Assembly (NCBI RefSeq): GCF_002258315.1
Contig: NZ_NOYD01000013.1
Coordinates: 466,022-530,021, forward strand
Length of the DNA: 64,000 nt
DNA from: Rhodococcus sp. 06-462-5
GTDB taxonomy: Bacteria > Actinomycetota > Actinomycetes > Mycobacteriales > Mycobacteriaceae
Direction of reading: 5' to 3'
Of this stretch, positions 43,817 to 51,872 are shown in pieces (within the stretch, counting starts at the first letter, position 1; each line of letters starts with the position of its first letter). The position numbers and the translations under genes are program-made. The notes beneath the pieces were generated by a model. That model was not told the DNA's origin. It did not search any database and saw only the letters and a program-made list of their open reading frames with translations.

Positions 43817-44218
43817 GTGACTTCATCCCGCCCGAACCGTCGGCCAGCGCTGATCGCGCTGGTCATCGTGTCCGCGGCGGTGTGCTTGGGTCTCGGCTGG
43901 TGGCAGTGGGAACGCTTCGAGGCAGTCGGCGGCAACGGCCAGAACCTCGGGTACGCGTTCCAGTGGCCCCTGTTCGCAGTTTTCGTCGTCTACGCCTACC
44001 GTAAGTTCGTCCGCCTCGAAGACGAGGACCCCGAGGAGGCGGCTGCGGCGCGGCCCGACGGACCCACCGAGGTGCCCCTCGACCTGCTCCCCCAGCGGCA
44101 TGCCCCGGCGGCCGACGCCACGGACCTCGACGATCCCGAGGCCAGGCAGCTACTCGAATACAACAGCTACCTCGCGGAGCTGAACGAATCCCGCGGGACC
44201 GACAGGAGCACCACGTGA
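43817..44218 (+). CDS. Small two-helix membrane protein
   Basis: A 133-residue protein with two hydrophobic helices (ALIALVIVSAAVCLGLGWW and FQWPLFAVFVVYAYRKFV) and an acidic C-terminal tail (LEDEDPEEAAAA..DDPEARQLLEYNSYLAELN). The ending LEYNSYLAELNESR is characteristic of a family conserved beside DUF3817 genes in mycolic-acid actinobacteria. Function unknown. GTG start. Its stop overlaps the next gene's GTG by 4 bp (GTGA), so the pair is translated together. Confidence 0.75.
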   Translation: MTSSRPNRRPALIALVIVSAAVCLGLGWWQWERFEAVGGNGQNLGYAFQWPLFAVFVVYAYRKFVRLEDEDPEEAAAARPDGPTEVPLDLLPQRHAPAADATDLDDPEARQLLEYNSYLAELNESRGTDRSTT

Positions 44219-44568
44219 GTTCGGCACCGGAGAAGACGCAGGCGTCTGCGAACAAGACCCAGAAGATCGCATCCGCGCTGCTGCGCTACCGGGTTCTGGC
44301 GTATGCCACGGGCATCTGGCTGCTCGTTCTCGTGGCCGAGATGGTCGCGAAGTACATTTTCAAGGTCGAGAACGTGCCCAATTGGATTGCTGTCGTGCAT
44401 GGTTGGGTCTACCTCGTGTACCTCGTGCTCACGGTGGATCTCGCCATCAAGGTGCGGTGGCCTGCCGCCCGCACTATCGGCACACTGCTCGCCGGAACTA
44501 TCCCGTTCCTGTCGTTCTACATCGAGCACAAGCGCACCAAGCAGGTCAAAGCCGACTTCGCCGTCTGA
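44215..44568 (+). CDS. DUF3817 membrane protein (Rv1342c-like)
   Basis: A 117-residue protein with three or four helices: YRVLAYATGIWLLVLVAEMVAKYIF, WIAVVHGWVYLVYLVLTVDLAIKVRW and TIGTLLAGTIPFLSFYIEHK. The HGWVYLVYL segment is the DUF3817 signature. It is translationally coupled to the preceding small membrane protein gene and convergent with the lipase gene, 2 bp apart. In M. tuberculosis the related gene lies in the same neighbourhood. A second DUF3817 protein is encoded at 63337-63699. Confidence 0.85.
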   Translation: MSSAPEKTQASANKTQKIASALLRYRVLAYATGIWLLVLVAEMVAKYIFKVENVPNWIAVVHGWVYLVYLVLTVDLAIKVRWPAARTIGTLLAGTIPFLSFYIEHKRTKQVKADFAV

Positions 44569-44570
44569 CG

Positions 44571-45374
44571 TCAGCAGCCGATCGGCTGCGCGTTCCCCGG
44601 ATCCAGCGCGTTCTGCACCAGCCGCTGGGCCAGCGGGTCGTACGAGATTCCCGTGTGCTCGACGGTGTTGGCCGGGCACACGTCCTGCAACACGACGTTC
44701 GTGTTTCCCGCCCCGGTCAGCAGCGAGGCCGTGTACGGAACGACGACCTGGTCGTATCGAGTGACGATCGTGGTGTAGTCGATGCCCGAGACGGTGTCGC
44801 TGCCCTCGTTCAGTCGCTCGAGTACGTCGGCCTGCACGGGCGGGCCCGCCGTCGGGTAGTTCGGCGGCGACAACGCCACGATCCGCGCCACCGTGCGATC
44901 CCCACCGAGGAAGCGGGCGTAGTAGCGCGGCACGGTGCCGCCCTTCGAGTGACCGACGATCGACACCTTCTGCGCACCCGTCGCCTCTAGCACGGAATCG
45001 ACGAACGTCGACAGTTCCGCGGCACTCTCGGGAATGGGTTCGAGGGCACCGAACGCCTGCACCGGCCCGGTGTTGCCGTAGTCGATCGCGAACACGCAGT
45101 ATCCGGCGTCTGCCAGCTTCGGCGACAGCGACGCCCAGTTGGCGTAGGAGTTCTCGAGGAATCCGTGCACCAGCACCACCGGCTCGGGATGCTGCGCACT
45201 GGGAACACACGAGAAGTCGTTCGAGCCCGGAGGAGTCACTCCCGGGTGCGCGATCGAGTAGGCGAGGGCCTCGGCGAAGGAGCCTGCAGCCGGTGCCGCT
45301 GCGGCCGGGGTGCCGGCCAGGCACAGTGCGGCGGCGGCGAACACAACCGACGTTCGCGTCAGAACGGTTCGCAT
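44571..45374 (-). CDS. Secreted class 2 lipase (EstA-type triacylglycerol lipase)
   Basis: A 267-residue exported hydrolase. A signal peptide RTVLTRTSVVFAAAALCLAGTPAAA precedes the mature enzyme. The oxyanion segment is VVLVHGFLENSYANW and the nucleophile is in VGHSKGG. The Asp and His are in the last third (TIVTRYDQVV and VEHTGISYD). Four mature cysteines could form disulfides, fitting an extracellular enzyme. ATG at 45374 is used; a GTG two codons earlier is possible. It starts 9 bp after rdgB, so it may be co-transcribed with rph-rdgB. Confidence 0.85.
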   Translation of the reverse strand: MRTVLTRTSVVFAAAALCLAGTPAAAAPAAGSFAEALAYSIAHPGVTPPGSNDFSCVPSAQHPEPVVLVHGFLENSYANWASLSPKLADAGYCVFAIDYGNTGPVQAFGALEPIPESAAELSTFVDSVLEATGAQKVSIVGHSKGGTVPRYYARFLGGDRTVARIVALSPPNYPTAGPPVQADVLERLNEGSDTVSGIDYTTIVTRYDQVVVPYTASLLTGAGNTNVVLQDVCPANTVEHTGISYDPLAQRLVQNALDPGNAQPIGC

Positions 45375-45383
45375 CGCCACGGG

Positions 45384-45998
45384 CTACCGCCCCGCCAGCT
45401 CGCCGAGGCTCGGAACGAGCATGCGCAGCGCGCGACCGCGATGCGAGGCGGCGTCTTTCTCCTCCGGGCTCAGCTGCGCGGCGCTGCGGCCGTCGCCCTC
45501 GGGCACGAAGATGGGGTCGTAGCCGAAGCCGTTCTCCCCCTGCGGCTCTCGGCCCACTGCACCGCGCCATTCGCCGCGGACCACGGTTTCGGTGCCGCCG
45601 GGAATCACCAGGGCGCACGCAGAGACGAATGCAGCTCCGCGACGCTCGTCGGGAGTGTCACTCAGCTGCGCCAGAACCAGTGCGGTATTGGCCCCGTCCT
45701 GCCCGTGCGTACCGGACCAGCGCGCCGAGAGCACTCCGGGCATCGCGTTCAAGGCATCGATTTCGATTCCCGAATCGTCGGCCACACAAGGCAATCCGGT
45801 GGCGGCCGCGCCGTCACGCGCCTTGGCGAGCGCATTCTCCTCGAAGGTCGCTCCGGTCTCGGGAGCCTCCGGGAACGGCGGCACCTCGTCCAGGCCCACC
45901 AGTTCGATTCCGGCCACTCCGGCGGCGTCGAGCACCCGCCGGAGTTCGCGCAACTTCTTCGCGTTCCGGCTCGCGACCAGAAGCTTCGAGTCAGGCAC
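45384..45998 (-). CDS. rdgB: XTP/dITP diphosphatase (RdgB/HAM1)
   Basis: A 204-residue house-cleaning enzyme that removes non-canonical purine triphosphates. Signatures are [14 protein letters not shown] at the N-terminus, [43 protein letters not shown] (with the catalytic Asp) and [22 protein letters not shown] start, overlapping the end of rph by 8 bp, the usual rph-rdgB operon. Confidence 0.95.
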   Translation of the reverse strand: MPDSKLLVASRNAKKLRELRRVLDAAGVAGIELVGLDEVPPFPEAPETGATFEENALAKARDGAAATGLPCVADDSGIEIDALNAMPGVLSARWSGTHGQDGANTALVLAQLSDTPDERRGAAFVSACALVIPGGTETVVRGEWRGAVGREPQGENGFGYDPIFVPEGDGRSAAQLSPEEKDAASHRGRALRMLVPSLGELAGR

Positions 45999-46776
45999 CG
46001 AACTTCTTCTTCGATTCCGCGGCTGCAGGCTCGGGCAGTTCGCCGGGGTACGGCAACGCCAGGGCTTCCTTCTGCACCTCGAACAACTTCTCGATGCCGA
46101 CGAATGCGGAGTCGAGCAACTTGTCGAGAGTGGTTCGCGGGAACGTCGCGCCCTCCCCGGTTCCCTGGATTTCCACCAACGTGCCGGTGTCGGTGGCGAC
46201 GACGTTCATGTCGACCTCGGCGCGCGAATCTTCTTCGTAGGGCAAATCGAGGCGCACACGGCCGTCGACGACGCCGACGCTGACTGCGGCGATCATGCAC
46301 GAGATAGGCTGCGGATCGGCCAGTCGCCCGGCCGCTCGCAGGTAGGTGACCGCGTCGTTGAGAGCGACGAACGCGCCGGTCACGGCCGCAGTGCGGGTGC
46401 CACCGTCGGCCTGGAGTACATCGCAGTCGAGGGCGATGGTGTTCTCGCCGATCGCAGCGAGGTCGATGCATGCTCGCAGTGAGCGTCCGACCAATCGAGA
46501 GATTTCCTGGGTGCGTCCACCGACCTTGCCCTTGACGGACTCGCGGCCGTTGCGGGTGTGGGTGGCAGCGGGGAGCATCGCGTACTCGGCGGTGAGCCAA
46601 CCGAGACCGGATCCCTTTCGCCAGCGCGGAACGCCCTCCTCGACGCTGGCCGTACACATCACCCTGGTGTTGCCGAACTCGACCAGCACCGACCCTGCCG
46701 GGTGGCTGGTGAATCCGCGGGTGATCTTGATGGTGCGGAGCTCGTCGTCCGCCCTGCCGTCTTCTCGTCTGGACAC
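45991..46776 (-). CDS. rph: Ribonuclease PH
   Basis: A 261-residue phosphorolytic 3'-5' exoribonuclease that trims tRNA 3' ends. Family motifs are [58 protein letters not shown], and the late [17 protein letters not shown] with acidic residues near the active site. GTG start at 46776. It overlaps rdgB and follows the MBL gene by 21 bp. Confidence 0.96.
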   Translation of the reverse strand: MSRREDGRADDELRTIKITRGFTSHPAGSVLVEFGNTRVMCTASVEEGVPRWRKGSGLGWLTAEYAMLPAATHTRNGRESVKGKVGGRTQEISRLVGRSLRACIDLAAIGENTIALDCDVLQADGGTRTAAVTGAFVALNDAVTYLRAAGRLADPQPISCMIAAVSVGVVDGRVRLDLPYEEDSRAEVDMNVVATDTGTLVEIQGTGEGATFPRTTLDKLLDSAFVGIEKLFEVQKEALALPYPGELPEPAAAESKKKFGA

Positions 46777-46797
46777 GACTCGAAGCCTAGCGCGTCG

Positions 46798-47556
46798 TCA
46801 GACGGTGAAGACGTCCCCTGGCAGAACCGCGTGCACCGGTCCGCTGAACTCTGCCTTCGCCTCGGCGATGACATCCTCCCGTGAGGTCCACGGTGGGATA
46901 TGGGTCAGCAACAGCTCCCCTACCCCTGCCTCTCGCGCGATTCGGCCGGCCTCGGTTCCGGACAGGTGCACGCCCTCGGGCCGCTCGGGACTGTCGGTCC
47001 ACGACGCCTCGCACAGGAACATGTCGGCTCCGTGCGCCAGATCTCGTACCGCCTGGCACATTCCCGTGTCTCCGCTGTAGGCGAACGTGCGGCCTTCCGC
47101 CGTGGTGATGCGCATGCCGTACGACTCCGGCGGATGGAACACCTGCCGAGCCAGAATCGACAACTTTCCGAACTCGACGGTGCGTCCGTCCAGCCAACGA
47201 CGCAGGTCGATGGTGTCGGACATGTCGTCGATCTGCCCACCGCACTCGGCCGAGGCGACGCCGAGCCGGAACGCCGTGTCCTTGGGGCCGTAGACGATCG
47301 CTCGTCCCTCCGGTGGAGTGGGATGGTAGCGACGCCACACCAGCAGCCCCGGAACGTCGAGGCAGTGGTCGGCATGCAGATGCGAGAGCAGAACGCTCAC
47401 ATCGCCCGGATCGGCGTAGCGCTGCAACGCCCCGAGGATGCCGGGACCGAAGTCGAGGACGACCGGCGCGGTCTCCACTTCTTCCAACAAGTAGCCCGAC
47501 GCGGGTGAATCGGGTCCGGACACACTGCCCGAACATCCCAGGACGGTAATTCGCAT
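46798..47556 (-). CDS. MBL-fold phosphodiesterase, Rv1339-like
   Basis: A 252-residue metallo-beta-lactamase-fold enzyme. The two-metal motif is HLHADHCLDVPG; further ligands lie in YSGDTGMC and LLTHIPPW. Its position directly before rph-rdgB matches Rv1339 of M. tuberculosis, reported to hydrolyse cyclic nucleotides. The ATG at 47556 gives the family start RITVLGCSGS; an ATG three codons earlier has no better ribosome binding site. About 110 bp separate it from the rhomboid gene; the expected murI is not between them. Confidence 0.85.
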   Translation of the reverse strand: MRITVLGCSGSVSGPDSPASGYLLEEVETAPVVLDFGPGILGALQRYADPGDVSVLLSHLHADHCLDVPGLLVWRRYHPTPPEGRAIVYGPKDTAFRLGVASAECGGQIDDMSDTIDLRRWLDGRTVEFGKLSILARQVFHPPESYGMRITTAEGRTFAYSGDTGMCQAVRDLAHGADMFLCEASWTDSPERPEGVHLSGTEAGRIAREAGVGELLLTHIPPWTSREDVIAEAKAEFSGPVHAVLPGDVFTV

Positions 47557-47668
47557 GAAAGCCATGCTGCCACGCCGAGCGCATCACTCGAAACGTTCGG
47601 GCAGTATTCACAGCGCGAGTCGGCGAAATTCACCACCGAGCACAGGTGTGTCTGCAGTTACCTCGGCG

Positions 47669-48298
47669 CTACAGAGTGGGGCGATCGAGCAATCTCGCCC
47701 GTGCCCGCTCGGCTCGCGCGTCGGCGGACAACAGGCGAGCGGCAACCACTCCGCCCACCGCGCCGAACAGATGCCCCTGCCACGAGACGTTCGGTTCGCT
47801 CGGCAGCACTCCCCACAGTGCGCTGCCGTACAGCACGAACACCACCACGCCGATCGCGAGTTGACCGAGTTTGCGGGTGAAGAAACCGCGCACCAACAGG
47901 TAGGCGATGAAGCCGAAGATCAGAATCGACGCACCGATCGTGTTCGTGTACGAACCGGCGGTGAGCCAGGTACCGAACCCGCCGACCATCCAGATGATCC
48001 CAGTGGCAGCCAGACCACGCGCCAGGCCGGAGAGCAACACCAGAAACCCGAGCACGACGATCGGCACGGTGTTCGCGATCAGATGCTGCCAGTCGTCGTG
48101 CAGCACGGGCGCGAACAGAATGCCCCACAGCCCCTCGACCGAGCGGGCCTGAATCCCGTTGCGTTCGAGCCTCGACCCGCTGGCCACATCGATGAACTCG
48201 ATGACCCACAGCAGCACGGTGAATGCTCCCACCAGCATGGCGGCCTGCATCCAGACCGGCCGCTCACGCTCGGCGGGACGGTTACTGATCTCGCTCAT
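47669..48298 (-). CDS. Rhomboid-family intramembrane serine protease
   Basis: A 209-residue membrane protease, Rv1337-like, with six or seven helices. The catalytic Ser is in TNTIGASILIFG (GxSx) and the catalytic His in SWQGHLFGAVGG; HDDWQHLIANTVPIVVLG is the conserved first helix after the loop. ATG at 48298; much longer frames upstream are not rhomboid-like. It stands between the P1 peptidase and the MBL gene on the same strand. Confidence 0.9.
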   Translation of the reverse strand: MSEISNRPAERERPVWMQAAMLVGAFTVLLWVIEFIDVASGSRLERNGIQARSVEGLWGILFAPVLHDDWQHLIANTVPIVVLGFLVLLSGLARGLAATGIIWMVGGFGTWLTAGSYTNTIGASILIFGFIAYLLVRGFFTRKLGQLAIGVVVFVLYGSALWGVLPSEPNVSWQGHLFGAVGGVVAARLLSADARAERARARLLDRPTL

Positions 48299-48357
48299 GA
48301 TCGCCTCCGAATTCGGTCCCTCCACGGTACCGGGCAGAGGTATCGCGCGAGCTGCGC

Positions 48358-49443
48358 TCAGGCTCCCGATCCGCCGAACGCGGACGGGAAGATCTGCCGG
48401 TACGTGGGGATGCCGGCCACCGAGGTGGCGTCGAGCAGGGCCGCGACGATGGCCCGCTCGACGACGATCGCCGCAGCCTCGGTGACGGCGGCCAGTACCG
48501 GGAGTTCGGCCGAGAACGCGGCGGGCACCGAGGACTCTGCGGTGACGGGTCTGGTGCCGGTGGACACGGCGAAGATCGTGTCGCCGTCGAGCGGCGAGTG
48601 TGCCGGTCGAACGGCCCGCGCCAGACCGTCGTGGCCGGCGACGGCAATCCGCTTGCACGACGCCGCCGACATCGCTGCGTCGGTGGCGACGACCCCAATC
48701 GTGGTGTTCAGCGCTGTGCCCTTGGGTTCGAGGGCGAGAGCGGCCCACAGCTGGTTCACGTCGGGCTTGCGCATGCCGAATGCTGCGGGCCCCAGCGTGC
48801 CGACTCCCCACAGCAGGCCGGTACGCGGATCGAACACCGCGCCCACCGGATTGGCGACCATCAACGCTGCGACGGTGACCCCGTCGGCAGGGCCGCCCGC
48901 GATCACCGTGCTGGCGGTGCCGACGCCGCCCTTGAGCACTCCGGCTCGGGCACCGACACCTGCTCCGACCGATCCGGTCGCGAATTCGGTTGCTGCCGAG
49001 GCAGCAGCGAGGTAACCGAATTCCGCCGTCGGACGCGCCGCCCAGTCGCCGACCGGAAGATCGAAGATCACCGCAGCAGGCACGATCGGGACGACGTGGT
49101 CGGGGCTCCCCATCGGGATGCCCTGGCCGTGTTCTTCGAGCCATCGCATGACGCCGTCGGCTGCGGCGAGCCCGTACGCACTGCCCGCGGTCAACAGGAT
49201 CGCGTTGACGTGCTGGACGGAATGGCTGGGATCGAGCAGGTCGGTCTCGCGAGTCCCCGGCCCGCCGCCGCGAACATCGACGGCCGCCGTCGCACCGCCG
49301 AGGGCACGCACCACCGTGCAGCCGGTCGCCGAGCCGGAACCCATGGTGGCGTCGTCGTCGCGTTCGTGATGGTGACCGACGAGCAGACCTGCCACGTCGG
49401 TCAGGGAATCCCGCGGTCCGGGAGTCTGGAATGCAGCGGTCAC
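48358..49443 (-). CDS. P1-family peptidase (DmpA/Rv1333-like)
   Basis: A 361-residue Ntn-type aminopeptidase. Family features are DVAGLLVGHHHERDDDATMGSGSATGCTVV at the N-terminus, ILLTAGSAYGLAAADGVMRWLEEHGQG in the middle, and GGVGTASTVI and LNTTIGVVATDAAM where the nucleophile region lies. Members self-process and cleave N-terminal residues or beta-peptides. It starts 10 bp after the DUF2017 stop in a DUF2017-P1 peptidase-rhomboid series. ATG-like start at 49443; the product lacks a signal peptide, so it is cytoplasmic. Confidence 0.85.
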   Translation of the reverse strand: MTAAFQTPGPRDSLTDVAGLLVGHHHERDDDATMGSGSATGCTVVRALGGATAAVDVRGGGPGTRETDLLDPSHSVQHVNAILLTAGSAYGLAAADGVMRWLEEHGQGIPMGSPDHVVPIVPAAVIFDLPVGDWAARPTAEFGYLAAASAATEFATGSVGAGVGARAGVLKGGVGTASTVIAGGPADGVTVAALMVANPVGAVFDPRTGLLWGVGTLGPAAFGMRKPDVNQLWAALALEPKGTALNTTIGVVATDAAMSAASCKRIAVAGHDGLARAVRPAHSPLDGDTIFAVSTGTRPVTAESSVPAAFSAELPVLAAVTEAAAIVVERAIVAALLDATSVAGIPTYRQIFPSAFGGSGA

Positions 49444-49452
49444 GCGTGCGTC

Positions 49453-50022
49453 CTAGGGAATGAGGACCTGTACGAGTGAATCCTGCATCCAGGTCAGCCA
49501 GTGGTACACGTCGAGATGCGGAGCGCGGGGATCGCCTTCGTCGAGGACATCGGGTGTATCCGCGCTGATCCCCAGCGTGGTGCCGAGCGCCAACCTCACG
49601 TCGTTGAGGCCAGTCAACCATGCATCCGCCTGCTCCTGGGTGAGCACGATCTTGCCACCGGACTCGGGAAGGGTGGACAGGATCATCGATCCGGCGGCCA
49701 TCTTCTCGTCGATGATCTCGGGCTCGTGAAGTCCGCGCAGTGCACCGTTGAGATCTGCGGGGTCTTCCTCGTCGCGGCCGGGGTCGGCGCGGTGGAAGTC
49801 CGGCAGCAGCCGCGCCAGTGCGGCATCCTCGGGCGGGCTGTTGTGCCCGGTACGCAGACCGGTCAGCGCCGCGAGTTCGTCGGTGGGGGCAGCGGCGGAA
49901 CGGTCGCGCAGCAATCCGAGAACCGAGCCGACCAGCGAGCGGAGTACGGCGGCCTCACGAGCATCGATCTCGGATTTGATCTTGACCCCGGACAGCGAAT
50001 TCCGTCTCGTCCACGTGCGCAC
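49453..50022 (-). CDS. DUF2017 protein (Rv1332-like)
   Basis: A 189-residue acidic protein, the usual neighbour of clpS in actinobacteria. Recognisable segments are IDAREAAVLRSLVGSVLGLLRDR, ARLLPDFHRADPGRDEEDPADLNGALRGLHEPEIIDEK, and VYHWLTWMQDSLVQVLIP. The role is unknown, although the constant linkage to clpS suggests a link to proteolysis. The GTG at 50022 gives the family N-terminus; the frame is open far upstream, across clpS and pncB, and that part is not coding. Confidence 0.85.
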   Translation of the reverse strand: MRTWTRRNSLSGVKIKSEIDAREAAVLRSLVGSVLGLLRDRSAAAPTDELAALTGLRTGHNSPPEDAALARLLPDFHRADPGRDEEDPADLNGALRGLHEPEIIDEKMAAGSMILSTLPESGGKIVLTQEQADAWLTGLNDVRLALGTTLGISADTPDVLDEGDPRAPHLDVYHWLTWMQDSLVQVLIP

Positions 50023-50057
50023 TGTTGCTGATGTCCTGTCTGGGAAGGGGTGAACTA

Positions 50058-50414
50058 CTACTTGTCCTGCTGCATGGTGGCCCACAGACCCGCCGCGTGC
50101 AGCCGTCGAACGTCGTTCTCCATCGCGTCGCGCTCTCCGCTCGACACCACGGCCTTGCCCTCGGAGTGCACCTGCATCATCAGCTCGGTCGCCTTGGCCT
50201 TGCTGTAGCCGAAGAGCTTCTGGAAGACGTAGGTGACGTAGTGCATCAGGTTGACCGGGTCGTCCCACACGATGGTGACCCAGGGGGTGTCGTGAGATTC
50301 GTCGGCCGCAACGGCCTCGGTCTGCGCCGGGACCGCCTGCGGTGACGCGGCGACGACGTCCCCTGCCGAGAAGCCGTCCACTGGCAGAGATCCATCCACC
50401 GTCAACCAAGGCAT
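50058..50414 (-). CDS. clpS: ATP-dependent Clp protease adaptor ClpS
   Basis: A 118-residue adaptor that delivers N-degron substrates to ClpCP. The ClpS core is [70 protein letters not shown], with Asp-Asp-Pro at the substrate pocket. An N-terminal extension of about 40 residues is a little longer than usual. ATG at 50414 is used. It is followed by DUF2017 35 bp away on the same strand and is divergent from pncB. Confidence 0.93.
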   Translation of the reverse strand: MPWLTVDGSLPVDGFSAGDVVAASPQAVPAQTEAVAADESHDTPWVTIVWDDPVNLMHYVTYVFQKLFGYSKAKATELMMQVHSEGKAVVSSGERDAMENDVRRLHAAGLWATMQQDK

Positions 50415-50481
50415 GCCCAACAGGGTACGGCGTATCGGGCCAGCGTCCCACGCTCGCCCCTTCGCTCGTAGTGTGGGCGAG

Positions 50482-51822
50482 GTGAGCAACGACGCGACCA
50501 CCGATCACGCGAGTTCCAGCGACGGCGTGAGCACTGCACTGCTGACCGATCAGTACGAGTACACGATGCTGTCGGCGGCTCTGGCCAGCGGCTACGCCGA
50601 TCGAATCTGCAGTTTCGAGGTGTTCGCGCGCAGGCTGCCCGGCGGTCGGCGATACGGCGTCCTCGCGGGCACCGGACGCATTCTCGACGCGATCGCGCGC
50701 TTCCGGTTCGGGCCGGACGAGCTGCGCATCGTTTCCGAATTCCTCGACGACGCCACCGTCGAGTGGCTGCGCGGCTACCGCTTCACCGGCGACATCGACG
50801 GCTACCGCGAGGGCGAGCTGTACTTCCCCGGCTCCCCCGTTCTGACGGTCCGCGGCACCTTCGCCGAGTGCGTGGTCCTCGAAACGCTCGTGCTCTCCAT
50901 CCTCAATCACGACAGTGCGATCGCGTCCGCGGCAGCACGGATGGTGGCGTCCGCGAAGTCCCGGCCGATCATCGAGATGGGATCGCGGCGCACGCACGAG
51001 GAAGCCGCTGTCGCCGCCTCCCGCGCGGCGTACCTCGCGGGGTTCACTGCGACCTCCAACCTCGAAGCCGTCCGACGCCACGGCGTTCCCGGTGCGGGTA
51101 CGTCGGCGCACGCCTTCACGTTGCTGCACACCACCGCCGACGGCCCGGACGAACGGTCCGCATTCGCGGCTCAGGTGCGCGCGCTCGGCGTGGGCACCAC
51201 CCTGCTCGTCGACACCTACGACATCACCCAGGGCGTCGCCAACGCCATCGAGGTCGCCGGGCCCGAACTCGGCGGTGTGCGCATCGACTCGGGCGACCTC
51301 GGCGTGCTCGCGAGGCAGGTGCGCGACCAGTTGGATGCACTGGGTGCGCCGAAGACCCGGATAGTCGTCTCGGGTGACCTCGACGAATACGCCATCGCCG
51401 CACTGCGCGCCGAGCCGGTCGACTCCTACGGCGTCGGCACCTCACTGGTCACCGGTTCCGGTGCACCGACGGCGGGCATGGTCTACAAACTGGTGACCGT
51501 CGACGGCATTCCCGTCGCCAAGCGCAGCAGCCACAAGGAGTCGCGCGGCGGCACCAAGGCGGCCTTGCGCACCGCGCGTCGCACCGGCACGGCAGTCGAG
51601 GAGATCGTGCACCCGTTCGACGCTCCCCCGACCGTCGAGGGCGATCTGACGGTGGAGACGTTGACCACGCCGTTGGTCCGCAGCGGAGAACGAGTCGCCG
51701 ACCTCCCGACGCTCGCCGACGGCCGTGACCTGCTGGCCCGACGCCTCGTCAGCCTCCCGTGGGAGGGTCTGAAACTGTCTCAGGGCGAACCGGCCATACC
51801 CACCCGCTTCGTCGAGAGGTGA
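50482..51822 (+). CDS. pncB: Nicotinate phosphoribosyltransferase
   Basis: A 446-residue enzyme of the Preiss-Handler NAD salvage pathway, joining nicotinate to PRPP. Signatures are [92 protein letters not shown] and the C-terminal phosphate site [22 protein letters not shown]. The His phosphorylated in this family is probably in GTSAHAF. GTG at 50482 is chosen; in-frame alternatives are 50473 and 50413. Divergent from clpS with 67 bp between them. Confidence 0.93.
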   Translation: MSNDATTDHASSSDGVSTALLTDQYEYTMLSAALASGYADRICSFEVFARRLPGGRRYGVLAGTGRILDAIARFRFGPDELRIVSEFLDDATVEWLRGYRFTGDIDGYREGELYFPGSPVLTVRGTFAECVVLETLVLSILNHDSAIASAAARMVASAKSRPIIEMGSRRTHEEAAVAASRAAYLAGFTATSNLEAVRRHGVPGAGTSAHAFTLLHTTADGPDERSAFAAQVRALGVGTTLLVDTYDITQGVANAIEVAGPELGGVRIDSGDLGVLARQVRDQLDALGAPKTRIVVSGDLDEYAIAALRAEPVDSYGVGTSLVTGSGAPTAGMVYKLVTVDGIPVAKRSSHKESRGGTKAALRTARRTGTAVEEIVHPFDAPPTVEGDLTVETLTTPLVRSGERVADLPTLADGRDLLARRLVSLPWEGLKLSQGEPAIPTRFVER

Positions 51823-51872
51823 CAGCGGTGTCGGTACCGAAGCGAGTGGGCGATCGGCAGTAGTCTGCTTCG

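Noticed and set aside
48299..49621. N-terminal extension of the rhomboid gene across the P1 peptidase gene
   Set aside because: It is a shadow of the peptidase gene in a different frame; rhomboid homology starts at 48298.
50023..51129. N-terminal extension of DUF2017 across clpS and pncB
   Set aside because: The extra residues are frame shadows of clpS and of the opposite strand of pncB.
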